Of a stretch of 64,000 nucleotides of DNA, positions 50,210-59,621 are shown piece after piece. The DNA is from Actinomadura luteofluorescens. GTDB lineage: Bacteria; Actinomycetota; Actinomycetes; Streptosporangiales; Streptosporangiaceae. Made by a program: the position numbers and the translations under genes. The stretch is taken from assembly GCF_013409365.1 (NCBI RefSeq), contig NZ_JACCBA010000001.1:3968001-4032000 (forward strand), written 5' to 3'. A model generated the notes under the pieces. That model made no database searches. It had not been told where the DNA came from and was given only the letters and a program-made list of their open reading frames with translations. Position 1 is the stretch's first letter, and each line of letters opens with the position of its first letter.

Positions 50210-51585
50210 ATGAGACGAAAGCTCCCCGCACGGATGGTCGCGCCCCTGGCCGGCGTCACCGCCGCAGCGCTGATCGGCGGGATCGGATACGCCTGGCCCC
50301 GTCCCGCCGAGCGCGCGGCACAGGCAGCGTCCCACCGGACCGCGCCCCACCAGACCGCGGGCTGGTCTCAGAGCTGGGGCGCGGCAATGCAGCGGCCGAT
50401 CGCCGGCGGCGAGGACGAGGGGCCGAACTGGTCGGTGGAAGGCTTCGGCGACCACTCGCTGAGGCAGGTCGTCCGTCTGAGCGCGGGCGGCGCGAGGGTG
50501 CGGATCCGGCTGTCCAACCTGTACGGGACCCGGCCGCTGCGGGTCGCCGCAGCGGCCGTCGCCCGTTCGGCGGGCGGTGCCCAGGCGTGGCCGGGCACCA
50601 CGGCCGCGCTGACCTTCGACGGGACGCGGTCCGCCACCGTGGCGCCGGGCGCCGAGATCGCCAGCGATCCGGTGCCGCTGGCCACCGCGCCGCTGGAGAA
50701 GCTGGCGGTGACGCTGCGGTTCACCGGCGCGACGGGGCCCGCGACCTTCCACCGCTTCACCACCCAGCCCGCCTACCGCGCCCCCGGCGACCACCTGTCC
50801 GACGAGGGCGCCGGCGCCTACACCGCCTCCACCGACGCGCTGTATTACCTGGCGGGCGTGGAGGTCACCAGCGGTAACGGCGGTGCCAGCGAGAACGGCG
50901 GTGCCAGCGAGAACGGCACTGGCGGAGCCCGCGCGGGCGGGAACGGCGCGGGCACGGTGGTCGCGTTCGGAGACTCGCTCATCGACGGCGTCGGAGCCGC
51001 GCCGGGCGCCGACGCGCGACTCCCGGACGCGCTGGCCGAACGTCTGGCCGCCGCCCGCAACCCGCTCGGTGTCGTCAACGCGGGCATCGGCGGGAACCGG
51101 CTGCGCTACGACTCGGCGTGCAGCGGGGAGAAGGCCACGGCCCGCTTCGCCCGCGACGTCCTGGACCGTCCCGGCGTGCGGGCGGTGATCGTCCACCTGG
51201 GCGCCAACGACATCCGCGTCACTCCCGGCGACCCCTGCCTGCGGCCGGGCGGACCGGCGACCGCCGCGCAGGTCATCGCCGCCCAGCGGCAACTGATCCG
51301 CGCCGCCCGCGCCCGCGGCCTCAAGGTCGTCGGGACGACCATCATCCCGATGAAGGGCGCCCTCTTCCCCGTCTGGACACCCCAGGTCGAGAAGAACCGC
51401 GACGCCGTCAACCACTGGATCCGGACCAGCGGCGCCTACGACGCCGTCCTGGACGCCGACCGCATCATGGCCGACCCCGCAGACCCGGACCGCCCCCGGC
51501 TCTCCTACGTCTACCAGGACGGGCTGCACCCCAACGACGCGGGCTACCAGGCCCTCGCACGCGGCCTCGACCTACGGACCCTGCG

Positions 51586-51589
<4 letters not shown>
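50210..51589 (+). CDS. Secreted SGNH/GDSL hydrolase
   Basis: 459 residues: signal/anchor segment (MVAPLAGVTAAALIGGIGYAWP), an N-terminal beta domain (about 60-230), a Gly/Ala/Ser/Asn linker with an 18-base repeat (GGASEN twice), then the SGNH domain with VVAFGDSLIDG (nucleophile Ser), NAGIGGNRL, VIVHLGANDI and DGLHPNDAGYQ (catalytic Asp/His). It is predicted to be an extracytoplasmic esterase or carbohydrate deacetylase. ATG 50174 is an alternative start. Its stop overlaps the next start (ATGA). Confidence 0.88.
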
Positions 51590-52449
<860 letters not shown>

Positions 52450-52452
52450 CGC

Positions 52453-54384
52453 GTGCTGCGCATCTCCGCCAGCACCGTCCGGGACCGCTGGCCGCTGTTC
52501 ACCGGGGCCCTGCTGACCGTCTCCCTGGGCGTGGCGCTGGTGCAGTCGTCGGTCCTCGTGCTGCTCTCGACGGGCGAGCCGAAGATCCCGCCGGGCACTT
52601 CCGGCCGGACGGCCGAGCAGATCCGGGAGGGGTACGTCGGGGCCGCCACGCTGCTGGGCATGGCCACACCGCTGGCGATGTTCCTGGCGGTGTTCATCGT
52701 GGGCTCGACGTTCGCGTTCGCCGTGGAGCAGCGGCGCAAGGATCTGGCCCTGCTCCGCATGCTCGGCGGGAGCCGTCCCCAACTGGTGAGGCTGCTGCTG
52801 GGCGAGGCGTTCCTGCTGGGGCTCGCCGGCAGCGTCGTCGGGATCTTGCTGGGCGTGCCGGGCACCTGGCTCCAGGCCCGGCTGCTGGTCGGCATCGGGC
52901 TGCTCCCCAGCGGCTTCTCCCCGCGCTGGTCCGCCGGAGTCCTCCTGATGTCGCCCGGCGTGGGGATCAGCGTCGCGATCTTCGGTGTGCTGTCGGCCTC
53001 CTACCGCGCGGCCCGGGTCCGTCCGCTGGACGCCCTGCGGGGCGCCCCGCGCGCGACCCGCGTGATGACGGTCGGCCGCTGGCTGTCGGGGGTCTCCTCC
53101 CTCGCGCTGACGATCCTGATGATCTCGGCCGGGCACGGCGCCGACCTGCTCGGCGCCCTGCTGTTCGGGATGGCGGTGTCGATCTTCGGATCGATCGCGC
53201 TCAGCGCGCTGAGCCCGCTCGCCGTCCCGCTGGTCGGCCGGGCGCTCGGGACGGTGCTGCGCACCGGGGTGCTCGGCGAGCTCGCGCAGGCGAACCTGCG
53301 CGACGCGGTACGGCGCAGCGCCTCGACGGCCGCGCCCGTCATCGTCCTGGTCGGCCTGCTGATCGGCCTCACCGGCGCGCTGAACTCGCTGGCCCGCGCC
53401 ACCGGCGCCGACCTCGAACGGCTCACCGCCGCCGACCTGGTGGTCACCTCGAAGGGGGCCGCCGCCGCCCGGATCCCGGAGATCCCCGGCGTCGCCGTGG
53501 CGTCCCCGCAGAGCCCGGTGGAGATGTCGGTGACGTCCCGGCACCGCATCGAAGGCCGCTCCTACCGGCAGACCCGTTACTCGGGCATCACCGCCGTGGA
53601 CGCCACCGCCTACCGGCGCACCCACCGCCTCACCCTGCGCTCCGGCTCCCTGGACGCGCTGCACGGCCGCACCATCGCGATCGGCCCCCAACTGGCCGCC
53701 GAAGGCGTCCGCAACGGCGACGTCACGGCACGGATCGGCTCCCGCAAGCTCAAACTGCGCATCGTCGCGCGCCTGCCGGAAGTCCTGGAGAACGGCAGCG
53801 ACAACTTCCTGGTGCCGCGCGAACTCGTCCCCGCCGAGATGCTCGCGGACGCGCCCACGGAGACGCTGGTGCAGGTCGCCCCCGGCACATCGCCGCAGGC
53901 GGTCGCCACCCGGATCCGCGGCGCCAGGCTCGGTGAGGTGCGCACCCTCCGCCAATGGGCCGACGCCAGAGTGGCGGACCAGCAGCGCGGCACCACGGGG
54001 ATCATGTCCGTCCTGATGGGCATGTCCGGCCTGTACGCCGCCATCGCGGTCATCAACGCCGTCGTGATCGCCGCCGCCGAACGCCGCACCGAGTTCGCCG
54101 TCGCCCGCGCCACGGGCCTGACCCGCGCCCAGGTCGTCCGGATGGCCGTCATCGAGTCCGCCGCGGTCACCTTCATCGGCCTGACGCTGGGCTCCCTGGT
54201 CGCGGCGGGGGCCTTGGCGGGCTTCTTCCCGAAGATGCAGGGCGTCCGCGTCCTCGCCGTCCCGTGGAACCTGCTCGGCCTGCTGACCGTCGTCTTCCTG
54301 GCCCTCTCCGCCGTGGCCGCCGCCCTCACCACGATGGCCGCGACGAGACCGTCCCCGACGGCTCTAGTCGCCGCCCGCGACTAG
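52453..54384 (+). CDS. FtsX/MacB-type ABC permease
   Basis: 643 residues from GTG 52453, three bases after the ATPase gene. There are two FtsX domains, each with three helices: one around RRKDLALLRMLGGSRPQLVRLLLGEAFLLG, the other around ERRTEFAVARATGLTRAQVVRMAVIESAAV. A large outer domain lies between them (about 320-510). One permease with duplicated FtsX units is characteristic of antimicrobial-peptide-type ABC exporters. Confidence 0.9.
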   Translation: MLRISASTVRDRWPLFTGALLTVSLGVALVQSSVLVLLSTGEPKIPPGTSGRTAEQIREGYVGAATLLGMATPLAMFLAVFIVGSTFAFAVEQRRKDLALLRMLGGSRPQLVRLLLGEAFLLGLAGSVVGILLGVPGTWLQARLLVGIGLLPSGFSPRWSAGVLLMSPGVGISVAIFGVLSASYRAARVRPLDALRGAPRATRVMTVGRWLSGVSSLALTILMISAGHGADLLGALLFGMAVSIFGSIALSALSPLAVPLVGRALGTVLRTGVLGELAQANLRDAVRRSASTAAPVIVLVGLLIGLTGALNSLARATGADLERLTAADLVVTSKGAAAARIPEIPGVAVASPQSPVEMSVTSRHRIEGRSYRQTRYSGITAVDATAYRRTHRLTLRSGSLDALHGRTIAIGPQLAAEGVRNGDVTARIGSRKLKLRIVARLPEVLENGSDNFLVPRELVPAEMLADAPTETLVQVAPGTSPQAVATRIRGARLGEVRTLRQWADARVADQQRGTTGIMSVLMGMSGLYAAIAVINAVVIAAAERRTEFAVARATGLTRAQVVRMAVIESAAVTFIGLTLGSLVAAGALAGFFPKMQGVRVLAVPWNLLGLLTVVFLALSAVAAALTTMAATRPSPTALVAARD

Positions 54385-54408
54385 ACACCACCCATGCATA
54401 AAAAGGGT

Positions 54409-54438
54409 TTGAGGGAGGCGGCGACCGGTTGCTACCGT
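54409..54438 (+). promoter_or_regulatory. Vegetative-type promoter of the leader/GNAT/IF-1 unit
   Basis: TTGAGG (54409-54414) and TACCGT (54433-54438) are separated by 18 bases, a good match to actinomycete principal-sigma promoters. Transcription would start near 54445, giving a leader of about 140 bases before the GNAT gene. Confidence 0.55.
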
Positions 54439-54477
54439 CCTGCTCGGCCGTGAAGACGTCGCTAGGAGGTGAGACCC

Positions 54478-54531
54478 GTGAACCCTGTCACCCATGGGTG
54501 CTCCCTCAGCCCGTCACGGTCCGGCGGCTGA
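54478..54531 (+). CDS. 17-codon leader ORF with strong ribosome-binding site
   Basis: GTG 54478 opens a 17-residue peptide (reads M-N-P-V-T-H-G-C-S-L-S-P-S-R-S-G-G) and stops at 54531. It is preceded at 54464-54472 by AGGAGGTGA, close to a perfect ribosome-binding site and stronger than most in the window. It lies between a promoter and two alternative hairpins ahead of the GNAT gene, so it looks like a regulatory leader peptide rather than a functional protein. Confidence 0.5.
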   Translation: MNPVTHGCSLSPSRSGG

Positions 54532-54545
54532 CGATCGGTGTCGCC

Positions 54546-54580
54546 AGGAGCGCCTGAAAATCGAGGCACTCCTGAAGGAG
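54546..54580 (+). promoter_or_regulatory. Alternative hairpins (candidate translation attenuator)
   Basis: AGGAG-c-GCCT (54546-54555) can pair with AGGC-a-CTCCT (54564-54573), giving a 9-bp stem with one mismatch and an 8-base loop. Alternatively CTCC (54569-54572) can pair with GGAG (54577-54580), part of the GNAT ribosome-binding site, around a UGAA tetraloop. The two structures exclude each other, so the first would free and the second would mask the site. Confidence 0.5.
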
Positions 54581-54586
54581 ACTCCG

Positions 54587-55381
54587 ATGAACCCAAAACC
54601 TTTTACATCCGGCCTGAGCGAGCACGCGGTGAAAATCACGCGCGTCGCGGACAGGCAATGGCATGCACTGGACGACGACCTGGTGGTCGGCCGTGGGTAT
54701 GCGGCACACCGGCCCGACGGACGCTTGTTCGTCAGCATCGACGCCTGGCACGACACCGCCTTCGACCAGCTCGCCGAGGCGATGCTCCCGGAACTGCCGG
54801 CGCCGCTGTACACGGTGGTCGACGAAGCCGACGTCGAACTAACGGACAGGTGGCGGCGGGCCGGTTTCACGATCCGGCGCCGCGAGTGGGAGTACGCCGT
54901 CCCAACCGACCCGCGCGTCACAGGGCTCGCCGACGTCCCGCCGCCTCCAGGCGTGACGATCGTGCCCGCCGGTCAGGCGGACGAGGGCCTGCTGCGGCTG
55001 GTGGACCGCGCCATCCGCGACGAGGTCGAGGCGACCACCGGGTGGTGGCAGTCGATGCCCGCGGAGGTGCTTCCCCGCCCCGCAGACGACACCATCGTCG
55101 ACCCGTCGAAGTACGCGGTGGCCGCGGCGCCGGACCGATACCTGGGTCTGATCCGGGTGGTGACGGTGATCCGGCCGCGCATCGGCCTGGTCGCGGTCCG
55201 CGCTGCTGAGCAGCGCCAAGGCATCGCGCGGGCGCTGCTGGCCCACGCACTGGAGAGACTGCACCACTCCGGGTTCACCGAGGCCTGGACCGAAGTCCAC
55301 GAGTCCAACCAAGCCGCCTCGGCGCTGATCGAGAGCATCGGGGCCCGGTCGGTGTCCAGCAACCTGGAGCTGGTCCGATGA
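54587..55381 (+). CDS. GNAT family N-acetyltransferase
   Basis: 264 residues. The C-terminal half carries the GNAT core: [42 protein letters not shown], then [18 protein letters not shown]. The N-terminal half has a second, degenerate acetyltransferase-like unit. The start at 54587 is preceded by AAGGAG. The stop overlaps the IF-1 start (ATGA), coupling the two. Target unknown: a ribosomal protein, a factor or an antibiotic are possibilities suggested only by the neighbour. Confidence 0.87.
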   Translation: MNPKPFTSGLSEHAVKITRVADRQWHALDDDLVVGRGYAAHRPDGRLFVSIDAWHDTAFDQLAEAMLPELPAPLYTVVDEADVELTDRWRRAGFTIRRREWEYAVPTDPRVTGLADVPPPPGVTIVPAGQADEGLLRLVDRAIRDEVEATTGWWQSMPAEVLPRPADDTIVDPSKYAVAAAPDRYLGLIRVVTVIRPRIGLVAVRAAEQRQGIARALLAHALERLHHSGFTEAWTEVHESNQAASALIESIGARSVSSNLELVR

Positions 55382-55602
55382 CGAGGAACAAGCACGGCCT
55401 CGAACTCGAAGGCAAGGTCGTCGAGTGCCTGCGCAGCGCCATGTTCACCGTGGAGTTCGAGGGCGGACACCGGGTACTCGCGCACATCAGCGGCAAGATG
55501 CGCCAGAACTTCATCAAGATCTACCTGGAGGACCGGGTCCTGGTGGAGCTCTCCCCCTACGACCTGACCCGCGGCCGAATCGTCTTCCGCTACCGCAACT
55601 AA
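55378..55602 (+). CDS. infA: Translation initiation factor IF-1 paralogue
   Basis: 74 residues, the normal length of IF-1, with the OB-fold signature [19 protein letters not shown] and the end [17 protein letters not shown]. It differs from the usual housekeeping protein in its N-terminus ([17 protein letters not shown]) and is not in the ribosomal-protein operon, so it is probably a second copy. It is translationally coupled to the GNAT gene. IF-1 binds the A site of the small subunit during initiation. Confidence 0.93.
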   Translation: MTRNKHGLELEGKVVECLRSAMFTVEFEGGHRVLAHISGKMRQNFIKIYLEDRVLVELSPYDLTRGRIVFRYRN

Positions 55603-55633
55603 CAGCGGGCGCATTCCGCGATAGCTGATCCAG

Positions 55634-55670
55634 GGGCCCCGGTCACGGCGTTCTCACGTGGCCGGGGCCC
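55634..55670. terminator. Bidirectional terminator hairpin
   Basis: A 14-bp stem with one mismatch (55634-55647 with 55657-55670) and a 9-base loop lie between infA and the convergent rhodanese gene. Confidence 0.7.
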
Positions 55671-55764
55671 GGCTGAATCTCCAGCAACCCCACGAGGCCG
55701 CGATCGCCCGATGGTGACCCGATCGGGGGAAGGCAGCGGCTTCCGCGCCGCCCTCCCCGCCGTC

Positions 55765-56091
55765 TCAGGCGGACTCGGTGGGGAGGTCGGCCTCCACCCA
55801 GTCCTGGATGCCCTCGCGGTACTTGCGGACGTTGGTGTAGCCGAGGGCGGTGAGCCGGTCGGCGACCTGGCCGCTGTTTCCGCACGCCGTGTTCGAGCAG
55901 TACGTGACGATCGCGGCGTCGCGGTCGGGGAGCAGGGCCGGCGCCCGGGCGTCCACGTCGGCCGGGACCAGCTCGACGGCGCCGGGAAGGCGCTGCTCGG
56001 CGTAGTACTCCCCGCCCAGGGTGTCGAGGACGGTCACCGAGCCCGTCTCGATCGCCGCCTTCAGCTCGTCACGGGTGATGAGTGCGGTCAT
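55765..56091 (-). CDS. Rhodanese-like sulfurtransferase
   Basis: 108 residues, single rhodanese domain: VTVLDTLGGEYYAEQRLPGAVELVPAD, active-site loop TYCSNTACGNSG with catalytic Cys65, and GYTNVRKYREGIQDWVEADLP. The active-site loop is complete, so sulfurtransferase activity is expected. ATG 56091 has AAAGG upstream. Two palindromes lie just before it, but the regulator that usually accompanies such a gene is missing. Confidence 0.9.
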   Translation of the reverse strand: MTALITRDELKAAIETGSVTVLDTLGGEYYAEQRLPGAVELVPADVDARAPALLPDRDAAIVTYCSNTACGNSGQVADRLTALGYTNVRKYREGIQDWVEADLPTESA

Positions 56092-56114
56092 GCCAGTGCC
56101 TTTCCAATCGAATA

Positions 56115-56160
56115 GGACCACGGTCCGGTTTCACTCGGGACGATAACGGACCGCAGTCCG
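56115..56160. promoter_or_regulatory. Two spaced palindromes upstream of the rhodanese gene
   Basis: GGACC-AC-GGTCC (56115-56126) and CGGAC-CGCA-GTCCG (56147-56160) have centres 33 bases apart, about three helical turns. They resemble TetR-type operators bound by a pair of dimers. Confidence 0.5.
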
Positions 56161-56291
56161 ATTAGGCAATGACGTACCGGCTCGGGCGTCCCACCACCGC
56201 CCACGTCGAGCCCGCCCATCCGGCGAGGCGGGGGAAGCGCGGCCGCACCCCAGGGGGTCGGGTGCGTCCGCTCGCCGGACGGGCGGGGGTC

Positions 56292-56729
56292 CTAGAGGGC
56301 CAGCCGCGCCCAGACGACCTTGCCGCGACTGCCGCTGATCAGCCGATATCCGCAGCCGCCGGTCGCCAAGAGCCGCACCATCATCAGGCCCCGTCCACCC
56401 TCGGCCTCGGCATCGGCCTCCGGCACGACGGGCGGTGCATGGGACGGGTCCCACACCCGGAACTCGACGGCACCGTCCACGAGCGTGACCCAGGCCTGGA
56501 TCTCATGCCCCTCGACGGCGTGCACCACGGCATTCGTCGCCAGCTCCGACATGATCGTCCGGCCGACATAGTCGAGCCGCCCCAGCCCCCACGCCTCACA
56601 CGCCTCACACGCCTGCGACACCAGCGACCGCGTCAGATACACGCTCTCCGGATAGGCCCGCCACCGAAGCGCGAACTCATTCGACGCGTCCGACGGACGC
56701 TTGTCCCGCATGTCCCGAATGCCATTCAT
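56292..56729 (-). CDS. ATP-binding protein, anti-sigma-factor-like HATPase
   Basis: 145 residues with the GHKL/HATPase_c2 fold: VGRTIMSELATNAVVHA (N box), VWDPSHAPP (G1-like) and GGRGLMMVRLLATGGCGYR (G2 box). It resembles RsbW/SpoIIAB-like kinases abundant in actinomycetes. ATG 56729 has AAAGGCGG upstream. It is divergent from an XRE-DUF5753/DUF397 pair, the conserved developmental and metabolic regulatory trio of streptomycetes and relatives. Confidence 0.87.
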   Translation of the reverse strand: MNGIRDMRDKRPSDASNEFALRWRAYPESVYLTRSLVSQACEACEAWGLGRLDYVGRTIMSELATNAVVHAVEGHEIQAWVTLVDGAVEFRVWDPSHAPPVVPEADAEAEGGRGLMMVRLLATGGCGYRLISGSRGKVVWARLAL

Positions 56730-56825
56730 TTCGGACCGCCTTTCTCCCTGAACCCTGCCCCACCTTCCCGCCACCGGCTACGCTTGTCGCGTTTCGTTCA
56801 GGAATCCCAAGATTGAGGATCTTGA

Positions 56826-57637
56826 ATGCCGAAGGCCGACAAGCTTGATCCAGAAAACAACCCATGGCATTGGCTGGCCAGCGACCTGCGGATATGGCGC
56901 CTGGAGCGCAATCTCTCACAGGCCCAACTGGCCGACGTCTTACGTGTGGACGATTTCACGGTTTCGAACTATGAATCGGGCACCACAAATCTCTCGAAAG
57001 AGAAGGCAGAAATACTCGACCAGATTTGGAGGACTCGGGGGCATTTTGCCCGACTTCGGCGATATGCCGAATCGGCATATGATCCGAACTGGTTTCACGC
57101 CTACACCAAGTACGAGCAGCAGGCCGACGTCATCAGCATCTACTCCGCCTTAGTGATTCACGCGCTGTTCCAGACCGAGCAGTATGCGCGTGCGCTGATC
57201 GAAGGCGCACAGGTGGTGGAGGACGTCGAGGCCGCGGTCGCCATCCGCATGGAGCGGCAAGAGCTTTGGAACCGCGTCGACCCGCCGGAACTACGCATCT
57301 TCGTGCGGCAATCAGTTCTCGAGATCCTGTAGGGGGGCCGGAGATCATGCGTGCGCAACTCGCTCACTTGCTTGACCTCAGCCATCGCCGAAGGGTGGTC
57401 GTCAGAGCGCTCCCCAAGTACAAGGCCGCACATGCCGGGGTGGACGGCTCGTTCACGATCCTAGAGGTAGGCCGAAAAGAGCATGCCTGGTCAGCAGCGG
57501 TCGAGGGTGGTCGGCTCGTATCTGATCCGGCGAAGATCAGGAAGTACCGACTACGCTTCGGACTGATAGGGGATGACGCCCTGTCCCGAGACTCGACCCG
57601 GAGTCTCTTGCGCGAATTGATGGAGGCCGTGAAATGA
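56826..57637 (+). pseudogene. XRE regulator with DUF5753, split by a frameshift
   Basis: The first frame (56826-57332) has an XRE helix-turn-helix (LRIWRLERNLSQAQLADVLRVDDFTVSNYESGTTN) and the start of DUF5753 (FHAYTKYEQQADVISIYSALVIHALFQTEQYARALI), and stops at VLEIL. The remaining DUF5753 part (VGGPEIMRAQLAHLLDLS to LLRELMEAVK) continues in another frame to 57637. One missing base just before the G run at 57333 explains the break. The last frame overlaps the DUF397 start (ATGA), as in intact pairs. It could be a real mutation or a sequencing error. Confidence 0.8.
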
Positions 57638-57834
57638 GTAGCCCCGTGTGGCGAAAATCAAGCCGGAGTGGTTCGGGCGCTGACGGCGGACAGGACTGTG
57701 TTCAGGTTGCTGCACTTGCGGAAGGACGCGGCATCAGGGACAGCAAGGCACCCGACGCCGGCCACCTCGCCGTCTCCCCCACAAGCCTCACCCAGCTCAT
57801 CACTCGCGTGAAGCGCGGCGACCTGGACCTCTGA
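57634..57834 (+). CDS. DUF397 protein
   Basis: 66 residues: VWRKSSRSGSGADGGQDCVQVA, then RDSKAPDAGHLAVSPTSLTQLITRVKRGDL, the full DUF397 pattern. DUF397 proteins act as small partners of XRE-DUF5753 regulators; the pair behaves like a regulator/antagonist or toxin-antitoxin-like unit in Streptomyces. ATG 57634 overlaps the regulator stop. It is intact although its partner is frameshifted. Confidence 0.9.
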   Translation: MSSPVWRKSSRSGSGADGGQDCVQVAALAEGRGIRDSKAPDAGHLAVSPTSLTQLITRVKRGDLDL

Positions 57835-57954
57835 CCCTCCCGACAACGCGGACGGCCTCCGCCTTCGACCGACGTTCGGAATCGACCGCTCGAAGGCGAG
57901 GCCCGCCCAGCGCCGACCACCTTAAGCAAGCCGGAACGGTGAAACGGCGACCTA

Positions 57955-59064
57955 TCAGGATTCGAAGCGGATGTCGCGAGTGGCGGCGTCGGCGGCGGCG
58001 AAGTCCAAGAGCCGTTCACCCTCCTCGGTCAGCGCATCCTTGTCTCGCGACGCGAGCTGCTCATAGGGCCGGACGAGCAGCGTCGCGGTGTCCCGTTCAC
58101 GTTCCAGTTGCCAGTCACCGGCGGTGAACCCGTCCAGGAGCACTACGCCGGGCAGTGGACGGCGCGTGGCGTAGTTCTGCGCGCGGAAGGCGTCGGTGAT
58201 GACGCGGCCGCGGTCGGCGTGCGACAGCAGCAGATTGTCGAAGTCGTACAGAAGACGCGGCGGCGCGGGGGTGTCGGGATCGGGCCGGGGAGCGTTGGGG
58301 ACGTCGAACAGTTCACGCCCGTCGTCGTCGGTGAAGACGGCCAGGCGGGGACGCAGCCGGTTCACCACCTCCCGCAACCGCGTCAGCCCTGACCACTTCT
58401 GCACGTCCTTCACGGACGCGGGGCCGAACGCCGCCAGGTAACGCAGGACCATCTCCTCAAGGGACGCGTCGGCCGCCAAAGATCGGCCCAGCCACACCTC
58501 GGCAGTCGTGTGCGCGATGGGCCCGCTTCGCCCCCACACACCCCGGGGCGGCACCTGCACCAACGCCATCCTGTTGCGGGCCGCGTACGCGAGCGACGCC
58601 GGGGGCCGGTCGCCCCATCCCGCCGCCCGGCCGTGTTCGGCCAGCAGCGCGCCGAGTTCCTTGCTCGTACGCGGCTTCTCCTTAACCAACGGCCGGGCGG
58701 CGGCGACCAACTCGTCCATGTCCAAGCCCTGGACGGGTTCGCCGTGGGTGTGGTTGGAGAACAGGTCGCGGTCCAGGACGGGCTGGGTCAGCGGGCGCAG
58801 CCACAGGCAGTCGCGCGCACTCACCAAGTGGATCGTCGAACGCATCAACGCGATGCGCACCAGTTGCCGGTCGAGGAGCAGCTGCCCGATCTGCTCCGGG
58901 CGCACGTCCTCCAGCCGTACGCCCAGGCCCACGTACCACGAGTGCGGCGTCTGCGCCTGCAGACCCACCAGATGCTCCACCGCCTCCACCACGGGCAGTG
59001 TCGAACGGGCCAGCAGCAGTTGCCGGTCGAGCGTGGCGCGGTTGAGCGCGCGGCGAGTGAGCAT
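57955..59064 (-). CDS. Winged-helix (HTH_42/AlkZ-like) protein
   Basis: 369 residues of the HTH_42 family: LTRRALNRATLDRQLLL, VEHLVGLQAQTPHSWYVGL with a QAQ triplet matching the QxQ position used by AlkZ-type DNA glycosylases, and a C-terminal part (PGVVLLDGFTAGDWQLER). Members excise alkylated or cross-linked bases; some protect against the host's own DNA-damaging metabolite. Activity here is inferred from the motif. The start at 59064 (GTG 59073 possible) is chosen because upstream residues lack family similarity. Confidence 0.82.
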   Translation of the reverse strand: MLTRRALNRATLDRQLLLARSTLPVVEAVEHLVGLQAQTPHSWYVGLGVRLEDVRPEQIGQLLLDRQLVRIALMRSTIHLVSARDCLWLRPLTQPVLDRDLFSNHTHGEPVQGLDMDELVAAARPLVKEKPRTSKELGALLAEHGRAAGWGDRPPASLAYAARNRMALVQVPPRGVWGRSGPIAHTTAEVWLGRSLAADASLEEMVLRYLAAFGPASVKDVQKWSGLTRLREVVNRLRPRLAVFTDDDGRELFDVPNAPRPDPDTPAPPRLLYDFDNLLLSHADRGRVITDAFRAQNYATRRPLPGVVLLDGFTAGDWQLERERDTATLLVRPYEQLASRDKDALTEEGERLLDFAAADAATRDIRFES

Positions 59065-59247
59065 CGGTGTCACACGGGTCAGAGTAGGGGCGGAAGAACT
59101 CGTTGCTCCGCGACAAGCAACCCTACCGACCCTGACGCAGACCCCCTGCCCATCTCCGACGCCATCGCCGACACCCTTATGGGAGCAGAAGCATGAGCGT
59201 CCCGCCCGACGCGTGGCGAAGCCACGCACAAGCCTTGACCGTCCTAC

Positions 59248-59397
59248 TCAGAGCGCCTTGCCCGTGGCCGCGTCGGGGTCGCTGTAGATATAGGTCTCGG
59301 CCGCCGCACCGTCCACCACCAGAAGCGGCTCATGGCGCAGCAGGAAATCGAAGTTCCGCGAACGCCGTGCCAGCTCCCCGAACGAGTGGGCCGTGTC
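59248..59397 (-). pseudogene. Remnant of a DUF4145/type I restriction (HsdR-like) N-terminus
   Basis: Within the otherwise gene-free 59065-59621 stretch, the minus strand reads ELARRSRNFDFLLRHEPLLV, then AAAETYIYSDPDAATGKAL and a stop. This resembles the N-terminal NFxFLxxHxPLLxxxGxxAExYxxxDPxxAxxKAR block of DUF4145-containing DEAD/DEAH restriction-type proteins. A stop precedes it and the helicase part is absent, so only about 50 codons remain. Confidence 0.45.
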
Positions 59398-59621
59398 TCA
59401 TCATCCCGCACCCCGAGCATTGCGACGAACGTTGCGGGATATCTGCTTCGCCCCCATTCTTCCCGGCGGTGGGGTGACGCGCGCGTATGCCACTCGGCTA
59501 GACGACGGGACTCTTGGGCATACACCCATAGCTTCCGGGCTTCTTGGGCGTTCGGGAGTATTCAACTGCACTACACACGCGGCAGCCGGCCTTACGATGC
59601 CTGAGGAGTCGGGAGGGAATC

